Source: CADEFX01 sp963840425
GTDB taxonomy: Bacteria > Pseudomonadota > Alphaproteobacteria > Rhizobiales > Hyphomicrobiaceae
Reading direction: 5' to 3'
Assembly (NCBI GenBank): GCA_963840425.1
Contig: CAWIYZ010000002.1
Location: 186,001-250,000 of the forward strand
Length of the DNA: 64,000 bases
The notes under the pieces are model-generated. The model searched no databases. It worked only from the letters and a program-made list of their open reading frames with translations, and had not been told where the DNA came from. Below are positions 46,501 through 54,516 of this stretch, in pieces (positions within the stretch are counted from its first letter, which is position 1; the number at the start of each line of letters is the position of its first letter). A program made the translations under genes and the position numbers.

Positions 46501-46668
46501 GGCGTTGGCGCCCGGATAGGAGGTGGTGATGGTGATGGTGGTGTTGGAGGTTCGCGGAAACTGCCGGACCGGAAGGTTAAATGCCGAGGCGAGGCCGATG
46601 AGGAGGATCAGCAGGCTCACCACGCTGGCCAGCACGGGACGGCGAATGAAGATGTCGGTGAACGACAT
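43594..46668 (-). CDS. RND efflux pump, inner-membrane permease (HAE1 family)
   Basis: This 1,024-residue permease has the standard twelve-helix and two periplasmic-loop layout. It starts MSFTDIFIRRPVLASVVSLL and shows IVIKQTGEPYALMYLSF, the proton-relay aspartates in AIGLVVDDAIVVVENIHRH near 405, and HGILMVDYANHLQEKEG near 930. The tripartite pump exports hydrophobic compounds. It follows its adaptor gene by 14 bases. No outer-membrane channel gene is present here. Confidence 0.96.
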   Translation of the reverse strand: MSFTDIFIRRPVLASVVSLLILLIGLASAFNLPVRQFPRTSNTTITITTSYPGANADLIKGFITTPIQQAVSSAEGIDTLTSSSQQNTSLVTLNLRLDADPDRAVADVLSKIQQVKSVLPAEAQDPIVIKQTGEPYALMYLSFNSKVISASQITDYLTRVVQPRLQTIDGVANAQILGGQTFAMRIWLNPDKMAALGVTPLDVRNALAANNFTSAAGQVKGDFVQTTINAETALNDPAEFGKLVVATRGDALVRLSDLATIELGAENADSSSVFDGLKAVFVGVYTTPTSNPLTVIGNVRKAFPDIERQLPTGIEAAIAYDATKFIDASIREVQATLLEAALIVVAVIFLFLGNLRSTLIPIVTIPLSLIGVMFALLALGYSINLLTLLALVLAIGLVVDDAIVVVENIHRHIEEGTPPTEAALVGAREIAVPVISMTITLAAVYAPIGFVSGLTGALFREFAFTLAGAVIVSGIIALTLSPMMASKLLKPHQASSRFGRFLDRAFDGLRRRYEHRLHRTLDARPVTLLILCGVNVAVGILYTTSQKELAPEEDQGILFNIVKAPQTANLDYLEQVTGELNKVFDTVPEKEHVFLINGMNGDVRMAIAGILFKPWEERERTQKQILESLQPKVGGIAGGLAISFPLPSLPGAAGGGPPVQFVVQTTADYQQLAQVLVELQAEAAKSGMFIFTDTDLKFQTPQVELKIDHDKANRLGVKMSDIGGSLATLLGGNYVNRFNLYGRSYQVIPQVPREYRLTEDWLKRYQVRTSAGALVPLSSVATIGHSVQPNALTSFQQLNSATLQGVPFPGRTIGEAVDFLKSTASQKLPEGFSYDFQGESRQYVQEGGTLVITFVFALIIIYLVLAAQYESFRDPLIILIALPTAIFGALIPINLGLATINIYTQVGLVTLIGLISKHGILMVDYANHLQEKEGLDRRAAIERAAAIRLRPILMTTAAMVVGMVPLLIASGAGAASRFSIGLVIAAGMTIGTIFTLFVTPAVYTYVAREHHAAPAAGTEPQPAE

Positions 46669-46682
46669 GTGAGCTCGCTCCG

Positions 46683-47840
46683 CTATTGCTTGGGCAGCTC
46701 GCCCGTTCTGTTCAGCGGCTGAGTGTTGTCAATGCGAATGCTGGCGCCTGGATTGAGCTTGATCTGGCCGGTCGTCACCACCTGCTCGCCGACGGCAAGG
46801 CCTGACGCGATGGCAACGCGATCGTCGCGGACCTGGCCGGTCTTGACGAAGCGGCGCTCGGCAATGAGCTGCGGCTCACCGCCCTGGGCGGCACCGGCCG
46901 CCGGAGGCTGGCCGGGCTTCGGTGCGGCTGGCTTTACGACATAGACGTTGTCGCCGTAGAGGCTGTAGGTGATGGCGGTGCGAGGGATGGTGACGACGTC
47001 GGCCGGCTGGCCCGCCAGCACGATGACGTTGGCGAACATGCCCGGCAGGAGCTTCTGCTCCGGATTGGCGAGCAGTCCGCGTATCAGCAGCGTGCGCGTG
47101 TCCTGCGCCACGCGCGCATCCAGCGATTGGATCTCGCCTTTGAAAATCTGGCCCGGGTAAGCATCGACCGTCACCTCGATCGTCTGTCCGACCTTCAGCT
47201 TGCCGATGCTCTGCTCGGGCATCGGAAAGTCGACGCGGATCGGATCGAGCGCCTGCAGAGATACGAGCGACATGCCCGGCGAGACGTACTGGCCCTTCTC
47301 CACCTTGCGAATGCCAAGGCGGCCCGCGAACGGCGCCCGGATGCCTTTCTGGGCGATGACCGCTTCGGTGCGGTTGACGGCGGCGGCGGCAGTGTCGCGC
47401 TTAGCGCGTGCTTGGTCGAGATTGGCCTCGGACGTAATGCGCTTGGCGATGAGCTCAGTCTGCCGCTGATAGGAGACCTCGGCCTCGGCCAGCGTCGCCT
47501 TGTTGCTGGTAAGGTCGGCGGTCTCGACCGCAATGTCGAGTTGCACCAGCTTGGCGCCTTGCTTCACGTCCTGGCCGCTTTCGATCGAGACCTCCGTGAC
47601 GACGCCGGCCACCTGGGTGTTGATGTCCACACCCTCCGAGGCGATCAGCGTGCCGATGGAGGTGAGCTGCTCGACCCATTTCTCCGCGCGCGCAAGCTCG
47701 CTGGCGACGGTCACCGGGGGCGGGGTCATCTGGGACAGGAAGGTGCGGATCATCTGCGGCTTGAAGACGAACTGGAAGTAGCTGAGGCCGCCGAGAAGCG
47801 CCGCAATGACAATGGCAACGATGACCAGGCGCTTGCTCAT
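46683..47840 (-). CDS. RND efflux periplasmic adaptor (membrane fusion protein)
   Basis: This 385-residue protein has an N-terminal anchor (RLVIVAIVIAALLGGLSYFQF), a lipoyl-like hybrid motif (GVVTEVSIESGQDVKQGAKLVQLD near 80), a helical hairpin (LTSNKATLAEAEVSYQRQ), the second lipoyl half GIRAPFAGRLGIRKVEKGQYV, and a beta-barrel. It links the permease downstream to an outer-membrane channel. It is the first gene of the two-gene operon. Confidence 0.95.
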   Translation of the reverse strand: MSKRLVIVAIVIAALLGGLSYFQFVFKPQMIRTFLSQMTPPPVTVASELARAEKWVEQLTSIGTLIASEGVDINTQVAGVVTEVSIESGQDVKQGAKLVQLDIAVETADLTSNKATLAEAEVSYQRQTELIAKRITSEANLDQARAKRDTAAAAVNRTEAVIAQKGIRAPFAGRLGIRKVEKGQYVSPGMSLVSLQALDPIRVDFPMPEQSIGKLKVGQTIEVTVDAYPGQIFKGEIQSLDARVAQDTRTLLIRGLLANPEQKLLPGMFANVIVLAGQPADVVTIPRTAITYSLYGDNVYVVKPAAPKPGQPPAAGAAQGGEPQLIAERRFVKTGQVRDDRVAIASGLAVGEQVVTTGQIKLNPGASIRIDNTQPLNRTGELPKQ

Positions 47841-48205
47841 CTCTCGGCTCTCTAGGTCCTGCCAAAGCAGGCTTGTTGGTGCGACGTACTTCCCGTCTGC
47901 CAGACGCTGGCAGCTCCGTTCGCCGGCGCGGCTAACCCGCGAACAATGGCCAGAATTTGGCGCGTTCGGCCGGGCAGCAGCTTTGGGCCAGCCGGCGCTG
48001 CATCAGGGCCTCACATGCGCGAGGGGTCAAGGCATAGCCGGACGCCGAGCCGCGGACCAGACCGTGCGGCAACAACGCTTGTGGAGCTTGCCTGCGGAGA
48101 CGTGCCATTGCCACGGCGGATGCCGGCATTGCAATATCGAAACGTTGCCCGTGGACCGGCGCTCCATGGACGGAGCAATAACAAGCGCCGCGGAGGAGGA
48201 GACGC
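47841..48205. other. 365-base divergent intergenic region with a possible small minus-strand frame
   Basis: The gap separates the efflux operon (minus) from the sugar ABC operon (plus). On the minus strand, 48108 to 47932 encodes about 58 residues (MARLRRQAPQALLPHGLVRG, then GYALTPRACEAL, ending FWPLFAG). The GYALTPRACEAL stretch resembles a winged-helix wing, as in MarR-type regulators, but there is no strong ribosome site. I keep it as a remark. A good GGAGGAGGAG precedes the plus-strand gene. Confidence 0.3.
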
Positions 48206-49471
48206 ATGCGACACATTCTTGCGGCCGGCGTGGTTGCTGCCACGACGGCCCTCACCGCGCCGGCGTTCGGCCAGACAAAGGAACTCACGTTCTGGAGCCA
48301 TTGGGCGGCGGAGATGCCGAAACGCGAGTTTGTGGAAGCCGCGATCAGGGACTTCGAGGCCAAGAACCCGAACATCAAGCTCAAGCAGACCTGGTACGAG
48401 AAGACGGCGCTTTATGCTGGTCTGAAGACTGCGCTGCGCGCTGGTCAGGCTCCTGACATCTTTTATGCCGAGCCCGATCAGGTCGAGTACATGGAGAACG
48501 GCTTCCTGCTCGATCTCTCCTCGCTCAACTGGGGCGCAGTGGAGCCCTGGGCCAAGGACTCCTGGAGCTACCAGGGCAAGCCCTACGGGCTGCCGCTCGA
48601 GGCCTGGACCGTCGAGCTCTATTATAACAGGAAGACGATGGACGAGCTGGGCGTGAAGATCCCGAACAACCTGCAGCTTGCGCCCGATGCTTTCCTCGAC
48701 ATGGTCAAGAAGGCAAAGGCCAAAGGCATCACGCCGGTGGCTCTGGGCGTCGGCGACCGTCCGTATCCAGGCGCGCATATCGTGCACGAGCCACTGTTGA
48801 AGCGGCTAGGCATCGAGGATTACGACAAGCTGCTGAAGGGCAAGCTGCCCTGGACCGACCAGCGCGTGGTCGACACCTTGAAGTGGGTGCGCAGCATCAC
48901 CGAGGCGGGTGCCCTGCCCAACACTTTCACCACTTTGAAGCTGGCTGAGGCGCACGTCTATTTCCACACCAACCCGGGCGCGCTCACCTTCCTGAACGGA
49001 AGCTGGTACACCTCGCGCGCTTTCAATCCACCCGACAAAGGCGGCCAGCCGAAGGATTTCCCGCTCGGCATCATGCAGCTCCCGGCCGTGCCGGGTGCGG
49101 TGTGCAACGAGTGCCGGTCGATTGCGGTGGGCGGCAGCTACGTCGGCAACGCGGCGACGAAGAACTCCAAGGAAGTGCTGGCGTTCTTCAATTCGTTCCT
49201 GTCGCCGGAGATGGGCAACAAGTGGCTCGACGTCGTACAGGTGCAGACCGGCATCAAAGGCGATCCGAGCAAGCTGACCGGTCCACAGGCGGCGGACTAC
49301 TTCAAAATGATTGCCGCGACCAATGCCGGCAACAAATACTACTTCGGCATTCCGATCCAGGTGATGACGGGCAAGCCGAAGGAGGTGTTCATTCAGGTGA
49401 TGAACAACGCGCTGCCCGCCGGCAACATCAGCGTCGAGGATGCCGTCAAGCAAATGGCGGCGGCCTACTGA
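48206..49471 (+). CDS. sugar-type ABC transporter substrate-binding protein
   Basis: This 421-residue periplasmic protein has a signal peptide (MRHILAAGVVAATTALTAPA, cleavage near AFGQ). The family 1 binding-protein fold starts LTFWSHWAAEMPKREF, with ALRAGQAPDIFYAEPDQVEYM near 85, YGLPLEAWTVELYYNRKTMD near 125 and FLNGSWYTSRAF near 265. It delivers a sugar or glycerol-phosphate-like ligand to the permeases downstream. The ligand is not evident. GGAGGAGGAG lies before the ATG. Confidence 0.94.
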   Translation: MRHILAAGVVAATTALTAPAFGQTKELTFWSHWAAEMPKREFVEAAIRDFEAKNPNIKLKQTWYEKTALYAGLKTALRAGQAPDIFYAEPDQVEYMENGFLLDLSSLNWGAVEPWAKDSWSYQGKPYGLPLEAWTVELYYNRKTMDELGVKIPNNLQLAPDAFLDMVKKAKAKGITPVALGVGDRPYPGAHIVHEPLLKRLGIEDYDKLLKGKLPWTDQRVVDTLKWVRSITEAGALPNTFTTLKLAEAHVYFHTNPGALTFLNGSWYTSRAFNPPDKGGQPKDFPLGIMQLPAVPGAVCNECRSIAVGGSYVGNAATKNSKEVLAFFNSFLSPEMGNKWLDVVQVQTGIKGDPSKLTGPQAADYFKMIAATNAGNKYYFGIPIQVMTGKPKEVFIQVMNNALPAGNISVEDAVKQMAAAY

Positions 49472-49478
49472 TCGCACG

Positions 49479-49510
49479 GGGCGCGCCATCGGCGCGCCCT
49501 TTCTCTTTGT
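49479..49510 (+). terminator. intrinsic terminator between the binding-protein and permease genes
   Basis: A 9-bp perfect stem (GGGCGCGCC / GGCGCGCCC) with an ATC loop is followed by TTTCTCTTT. It starts 8 bases after the binding-protein stop and ends about 20 bases before the permease start. Such a partial terminator would keep the binding protein in excess over the permeases. Confidence 0.75.
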
Positions 49511-49528
49511 AGCCACACGTGGGGCATC

Positions 49529-50443
49529 ATGCCGGCTGGCAAAAACCTGGATCGCAGCGACGGCATCCGCCAGCCGGTCGGAACGATCATCGCGTTCCTG
49601 CTGCCGGCGCTCACTATCTATGTCGCCTTCACCGCCTATCCGGCGATCCGCACGTTCTGGAACAGCTTCCATATCGTGCTGCCGCGGCGGGAGGAGTTTA
49701 TCGGCCTCGCCAACTACATCGAGCTCGCCAAGGACGATATCTTCTGGAAGGCGGTGCGCAACACGATCACCTGGGCGTGCATGTCTCCGCTGGTCGAGGT
49801 GTCGGTTGGATTGATTCTAGCGTTGGCGCTCTATGCCAAGGTACCCGGCAGCCGCTTCTTCCGTGTCGCCTGGTTCACGCCGGTGCTGATGTCCTACATC
49901 GTGATCGGCATCCTGTGGCTGTGGATCTATAATTACGACTGGGGACCAATCAACGCGGGCCTGCGGGCACTCGGTCTCGGTTTTATGACACGCGCATGGC
50001 TTGGCGAGCCGGCGACGGCCTTGTTCTCGCTGATCTTCGTGACGAGCTGGATGTGGGTCGGCTTCAACATGGTGGTGCTGCTCGCCGCCCTGCACTCGCT
50101 GCCCAAGGAGGTGATCGAGGCGGCCGAGCTCGACAACTGCGGATGGGGCGCCAAGCTGGTGTTCGTGATCTTCCCGCTGGTGCGCGCGACGGTGCTGAAC
50201 CTGATCGTGCTGTCGTTCATCGGCAAGATGAAGATCTTCGACCTGGTGTGGATCACGACCAAGGGCAATCCCCTATGGGCGACCGAGACGGTGTCGACCT
50301 ACGTCTACAAGCGCGCGTTCGAATGGACCACGTTTGACCTGGGCTATCCTTCGACCATTGCGGCGGTGTGGTTCGTGATCGTGCTGGTGGCCGTGCTGGG
50401 CTTGACGTGGGCTTTCCGCTCGCGCGAGCGGCTGGAGTATTGA
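49529..50443 (+). CDS. sugar-type ABC transporter permease (MalF/UgpA-like)
   Basis: This 304-residue inner-membrane protein has six membrane segments. The EAA loop, which docks the ATPase, reads LPKEVIEAAELDNCGWGAKLVFVIFPL near 190. The N-terminus (IIAFLLPALTIYVAFTAYPA) is typical of the first of the two permeases. It lies 57 bases after the binding-protein gene, across a terminator. Confidence 0.94.
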   Translation: MPAGKNLDRSDGIRQPVGTIIAFLLPALTIYVAFTAYPAIRTFWNSFHIVLPRREEFIGLANYIELAKDDIFWKAVRNTITWACMSPLVEVSVGLILALALYAKVPGSRFFRVAWFTPVLMSYIVIGILWLWIYNYDWGPINAGLRALGLGFMTRAWLGEPATALFSLIFVTSWMWVGFNMVVLLAALHSLPKEVIEAAELDNCGWGAKLVFVIFPLVRATVLNLIVLSFIGKMKIFDLVWITTKGNPLWATETVSTYVYKRAFEWTTFDLGYPSTIAAVWFVIVLVAVLGLTWAFRSRERLEY

Positions 50444-50449
50444 GAGCGA

Positions 50450-51271
50450 ATGCTGGCTGTCCTCAACCGCTCGCTGCTGCTGATCGGCTTGTCGTTGTAT
50501 ACGGCGTTCGCGGCCAGCCCGTTCATATGGGCAGCGATGATGTCGCTGCGCACCACCACCGAGATCCACCGCAATCACTTCGCGCTCCCCAATCCGCCGC
50601 ACTGGGACAAGTTCGCCGACGCCTGGTTCAACGCCAACTACGGCGTGTATTTCCTGAATTCGACCCAGATCGTGCTGACGGCCGTGGCGATCCTGACAAT
50701 CGCGGGATCAATGGCGGCGCACTGCCTCGCGCGCTACCGCTTCCGCCTCAACCGCACGATCTATTTCATTCTGTTCTCGACCATCATCTTCCCACCGCAG
50801 ATCACCATCATCTCGCTGTACCAGATCCTGGTGCAGTACGGGCTCTACAACTCCAAGCTGGGCCTGACGCTGGTCTACGTCGCGATCCAGCTGCCGCTGA
50901 CGATCTACATCCTGGAAAGCTTCTTCGCGCGCATCCCCGCCGACCTCTTCGATGCGGCACGCATGGACGGCTACTCAGATTGGGAGATCTTCTGGCGTGT
51001 CAGCCTGCCTATCGCGGTGCCGGCGGTGGCGACGACAGTGATCCTCAACTTCATCCTTCTGTGGAACGAGTTCCTGTACGCTGTGGTGCTCATCACGCAG
51101 GAGGACAATCGCACGTTGCCGCTCGGCATCCAGCGTTTCATCGGCGACACGCAGGAGGATGTCGGCATGATCGCAACAGGGCTGATGATCGCCATCGTGC
51201 CGGTGATCGTCGTGTATGCCTTCTTCTCCGAGCGGCTGATTCAGGGCATGACGGCAGGGGCGGTGAAATGA
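50450..51271 (+). CDS. sugar-type ABC transporter permease (MalG/UgpE-like)
   Basis: This 273-residue second permease shows the EAA loop IPADLFDAARMDGYSDWEIF near 160 and the end segment typical of the MalG side (AFFSERLIQGMTAGAVK). It starts six bases after the first permease, so the two are coupled. Confidence 0.94.
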   Translation: MLAVLNRSLLLIGLSLYTAFAASPFIWAAMMSLRTTTEIHRNHFALPNPPHWDKFADAWFNANYGVYFLNSTQIVLTAVAILTIAGSMAAHCLARYRFRLNRTIYFILFSTIIFPPQITIISLYQILVQYGLYNSKLGLTLVYVAIQLPLTIYILESFFARIPADLFDAARMDGYSDWEIFWRVSLPIAVPAVATTVILNFILLWNEFLYAVVLITQEDNRTLPLGIQRFIGDTQEDVGMIATGLMIAIVPVIVVYAFFSERLIQGMTAGAVK

Positions 51272-51287
51272 GGAAGGGACACCGCGC

Positions 51288-52391
51288 ATGGCTGTCGTGA
51301 CGCTGGACCGGCTCTCGAAGCGCTACGACGGCGGCAAGGAGAATGCCGTGCACGAGGTCAGCCTCACCATCGCCGACGGCGAGCTGATGGTGTTCCTCGG
51401 ACCGTCGGGCTGCGGCAAGACCACGACATTGCGTATGATCGCGGGATTGGAGTCGATCACCTCGGGCGTGCTGTCGATCGATGGCCGCATCGTTAACCCG
51501 GTGCCGGCCAAGGACAGGGACATCGCCATGGTGTTCCAGTCCTATGCGCTCTATCCGCACATGAGCGTGAAGGACAATCTGGCGTTTGGGCTGAAACGCC
51601 GCTCGGTCGACCGGGCCGAGATCGATCGGCGGGTCACCGATGTGGCGGCGACGCTGGGATTGTCGGAGCTGCTGGCGCGGCGGCCGTTCGCGCTGTCGGG
51701 TGGCCAGCGCCAGCGCGTGGCACTCGGCCGTGCCATCGTGCGCGATCCCAAGGTGTTCCTGTTCGACGAGCCTTTGTCGAACCTCGATGCGGCGTTGCGC
51801 GCCTCCACGCGTCAGGAACTGGCACGCCTGCATCAGCGCCTGCAGGCGACGATGATCTACGTGACACACGATCAGGTCGAGGCCATGACGCTGGGCGATC
51901 GGATCTGCGTCATGAACGGCGGGCGCGTGGCCCAGGTCGGCACGCCGATCGAAGTCTACCAACGGCCGGCCAACCTGTTTGTGGCGCGCTTTCTCGGCGC
52001 GCCGCCCATGAATGTGCTCAAGCTGCCGATCGAGGGGCAGGGTGATGCGCGCGCCATGCGCATCAACGGCGCAGTGGTGCCGCTCGAGGCGTTTGCGCCG
52101 GAGGCTCTGGCGGTGCTGGGACCCGAGGCGCTGCTCGGCTTCCGGCCGGAGACAGCGCGGCTGAAACGCGAGGACGGGGCCGGCGTGGTGCTGGACGGTG
52201 AAGCGAGGCTGGTGGAGCGGCTCGGCGCCGAGACGATCGTGACCTTGGCGCTTCCAAACGGCACCGAGGTGTTGGTGCGGGCGCCCGGTGACACGGCGTT
52301 GGCGATGGGCGAAAAGGCGCCGCTGTCGATTGCGGCTGGTGATCTCTACCTATTCGATCCGGTCACGGGTGAGGCCGTAGCGCGGCGGTGA
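51288..52391 (+). CDS. sugar-type ABC transporter ATPase (UgpC/MalK-like)
   Basis: This 367-residue ATPase shows Walker A GPSGCGKTT near 38, the Q-loop FQSYALYPHM, signature LSGGQRQRVALGRAIV, Walker B FLFDEPLSNLD, and the H-loop YVTHDQVEAMTLGDRI. The C-terminal OB-fold (GFRPETARL, later VLVRAPGDTALAMG) is the MalK/UgpC regulatory domain. It completes a full importer operon from 48206. Confidence 0.95.
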   Translation: MAVVTLDRLSKRYDGGKENAVHEVSLTIADGELMVFLGPSGCGKTTTLRMIAGLESITSGVLSIDGRIVNPVPAKDRDIAMVFQSYALYPHMSVKDNLAFGLKRRSVDRAEIDRRVTDVAATLGLSELLARRPFALSGGQRQRVALGRAIVRDPKVFLFDEPLSNLDAALRASTRQELARLHQRLQATMIYVTHDQVEAMTLGDRICVMNGGRVAQVGTPIEVYQRPANLFVARFLGAPPMNVLKLPIEGQGDARAMRINGAVVPLEAFAPEALAVLGPEALLGFRPETARLKREDGAGVVLDGEARLVERLGAETIVTLALPNGTEVLVRAPGDTALAMGEKAPLSIAAGDLYLFDPVTGEAVARR

Positions 52392-52432
52392 GCATGCGTG
52401 CATCGGTCACGAATTGACGCTAACGATCGCGG

Positions 52433-53776
52433 ATGACTCTGAACCGCGCCCCCCGCTTCAGCGGAATTTCTGCCGGCATCGCACTCTACCTGCGACCGCA
52501 GGTTCTGATCGTGGCGCTTCTGGGCTTCTCGGCCGGGCTGCCGCTGGCGCTGTCGGGCGCGACGCTGGCTGTGTGGATGGCCGACCGCGGTGCCGACGTT
52601 CAGACGATTGGGCTCTTGTCGCTCGCGGGCTTGCCTTACACGCTCAAGTTCATCTGGGCGCCGCTCGTCGATGCGCTCGATGTACCCGTACTGTCGGCGC
52701 GGCTCGGGCGGCGGCGCGGCTGGCTGATCGCTTCGCAGATCCTGCTGATGGCGGCCATCCTGTATCTAGGCACGCGCGATCCAACTGCCGCGCCGCTGGC
52801 GATCGGATTGGGTGCCGTGCTGGTGGCGGCCGCATCGGCCACACAGGACATCGTCATCGACGCGTTCCGCATCGAGAGCCTGAAGAGCGAGGAGCAGGCC
52901 GCCGGCATGGCGAGCTATGTGGCCACCTATCGCGTCGGCATGCTGGTTTCGGGCGCGGGCGCCATTGGACTGGCGGCGTTGCTCGAGGCGCAGGGTGTGG
53001 CGCGCGAGGCGGTATGGCCGATCGCGTATGCGGCCGCTGCGGTTCTGGTTCTGATCGGCATCGTTGCCGTGCTGGTGGCGCAGGAGCCGGATGCGAAGAA
53101 TGTGCGGCTTGTTGAACAAGCCGGCACCGCGGGCACGCTGCAGCGGATCTTCGAGACGGCGCGCAGTGCGTTCAGCGAATTTCTCCTGCGTGACGCAGCC
53201 GTGGCCGTGCTGGTGTTCGTGGTGCTCTACAAGTTGTGTGATGCGCTGGCGGGCGTCATGACAGCGCCGTTCATTCTGTCGCTCGGCTACGACAAGGGGA
53301 TTTATGCGGGAATCGTGAAAGGCGTCGGGCTGATCGCAACGCTGGCCGGTGGCTTTGCAGGTGGCGCGCTGGCCGGTGCGATGACGCTGGGAAAGGCGCT
53401 ATGGCTCGGTGGTCTGCTGCAGATGGCCTCGAACCTCGTGTTCGTGTGGCTGGGCTCGGTGGCGCCGAGCGTGCCGGCGCTGACGGCGGCGATCGTTGTC
53501 GAGAATGTCACGGGCGGCATCGCCACGGTGATTTTTGTCGCGTACATCTCGGCGTTGTGCGGCGCGAAGGCGCATACGGCGACGCAATATGCTTTGCTTA
53601 CCGCGCTGGTGGCGGTGGGGCGCACGGTCCTGGCGTCAACCTCGGGCTACGGCGTGGCCGCGCTGGGCTGGCCGTTGTTTTTCCTAGCGACGGTTGCGGC
53701 GGCGCTGCCGGGTTTGGCGCTGTTGGCCTGGCTGCAGCGGCGCGGGCATTTCGCGAGTCTCGATCCGCGCGAGTGA
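52433..53776 (+). CDS. MFS transporter (AmpG/acetyl-CoA-transporter-like)
   Basis: This 447-residue protein has about 12 membrane segments. It starts LYLRPQVLIVALLGFSAGLP and shows ADVQTIGLLSLAGLPYTLKF and WAPLVDALDV, the AmpG-like opening, then LGRRRGWLIASQILLM and ATQDIVIDAFRIESL. AmpG imports muropeptides, but its relatives carry other substrates. It lies 41 bases after the ABC ATPase gene on the same strand and may be read with it. Confidence 0.88.
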   Translation: MTLNRAPRFSGISAGIALYLRPQVLIVALLGFSAGLPLALSGATLAVWMADRGADVQTIGLLSLAGLPYTLKFIWAPLVDALDVPVLSARLGRRRGWLIASQILLMAAILYLGTRDPTAAPLAIGLGAVLVAAASATQDIVIDAFRIESLKSEEQAAGMASYVATYRVGMLVSGAGAIGLAALLEAQGVAREAVWPIAYAAAAVLVLIGIVAVLVAQEPDAKNVRLVEQAGTAGTLQRIFETARSAFSEFLLRDAAVAVLVFVVLYKLCDALAGVMTAPFILSLGYDKGIYAGIVKGVGLIATLAGGFAGGALAGAMTLGKALWLGGLLQMASNLVFVWLGSVAPSVPALTAAIVVENVTGGIATVIFVAYISALCGAKAHTATQYALLTALVAVGRTVLASTSGYGVAALGWPLFFLATVAAALPGLALLAWLQRRGHFASLDPRE

Positions 53777-53817
53777 GGTCTGGTTTGCGGCTGCCGCGGC
53801 GATCACAAGCTTGTGAA

Positions 53818-54011
53818 ATGCGGCCGCCGTATTGCCGGTCGGGATCAGAGCTAGGATTTCCATACCGACGGTTGCAATCCAAGACGCACGACACGCGGTT
53901 TCGACCCGTGCTGCGAGCCAGGTAGTTGCGCACGCGGGGGCGCAAGGCATTACCGGGCCAGGACGGATCAGACGGCGCCGCCAACATGCGGCTGTTTCGC
54001 CCGTCGGTATC
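53818..54011. repeat. imperfect direct repeat in the MFS-to-hydroxylase gap
   Basis: ATGCGGCCGCCGTATTGCCG at 53818 and ATGCGGCTGTTTCGCCCG at 53986 begin two 26-29 base stretches, each ending in GTCGGGATC or GTCGGTATC. On the minus strand they encode IPTGNTAA and IPTGETAA in open frames. An ATACCGACGG (53863) and its complement at 54001 also form an inverted pair. Function unclear. Confidence 0.35.
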
Positions 54012-54062
54012 AAGAAGACAAGTCACGCACTTCAGACGTAGACGGACCACGAGGAGGAAACC

Positions 54063-54515
54063 ATGGTCAACGTACGTGTGAATGGGCAGGAGCGGACATA
54101 TGACGGCGATCCGTCGATGCCGCTCCTCTGGTATTTGCGCGATGAGTTGGGCTTGACCGGAACCAAGTTCGGGTGCGGCGCGGCCCTGTGCGGCAACTGC
54201 ACGGTGCATCTCAATGGGGATGCCGTTCGCTCTTGCAGCGTGCCGATGTCGGCGGCAGCCGGCAAGGCGGTCGTCACCATCGAAGGCCTGCATCCCAAGG
54301 GCGAGCATCCGGTGCAGGTTGCCTGGCGTGACAATGGCGTGCCGCAGTGCGGCTACTGCCAGACCGGGCAGATCATGCAGGCGGCGGCCTTTCTCGCCAA
54401 GAAACCCGCGCCGACCGATGCGGAAATCAGCGAAGCCATGGCCGGCAATCTCTGCCGCTGCGGCTGTTATCAGCGCATCCACACGGCCGTTCGCGCCGCT
54501 GCCCGGGGAGCGTGA
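54063..54515 (+). CDS. 2Fe-2S subunit of a xanthine-dehydrogenase-family molybdenum hydroxylase
   Basis: This 150-residue protein carries both cluster motifs: the plant-ferredoxin type KFGCGAALCGNCTVHL near 40 and the C-terminal QCGYCQTGQIM with NLCRCGCYQRI. It passes electrons from the Mo subunit encoded one base downstream. It lies behind a 286-base gap. There is no FAD subunit, as in isoquinoline 1-oxidoreductase-type enzymes. Confidence 0.95.
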   Translation: MVNVRVNGQERTYDGDPSMPLLWYLRDELGLTGTKFGCGAALCGNCTVHLNGDAVRSCSVPMSAAAGKAVVTIEGLHPKGEHPVQVAWRDNGVPQCGYCQTGQIMQAAAFLAKKPAPTDAEISEAMAGNLCRCGCYQRIHTAVRAAARGA

Positions 54516-54516
54516 C

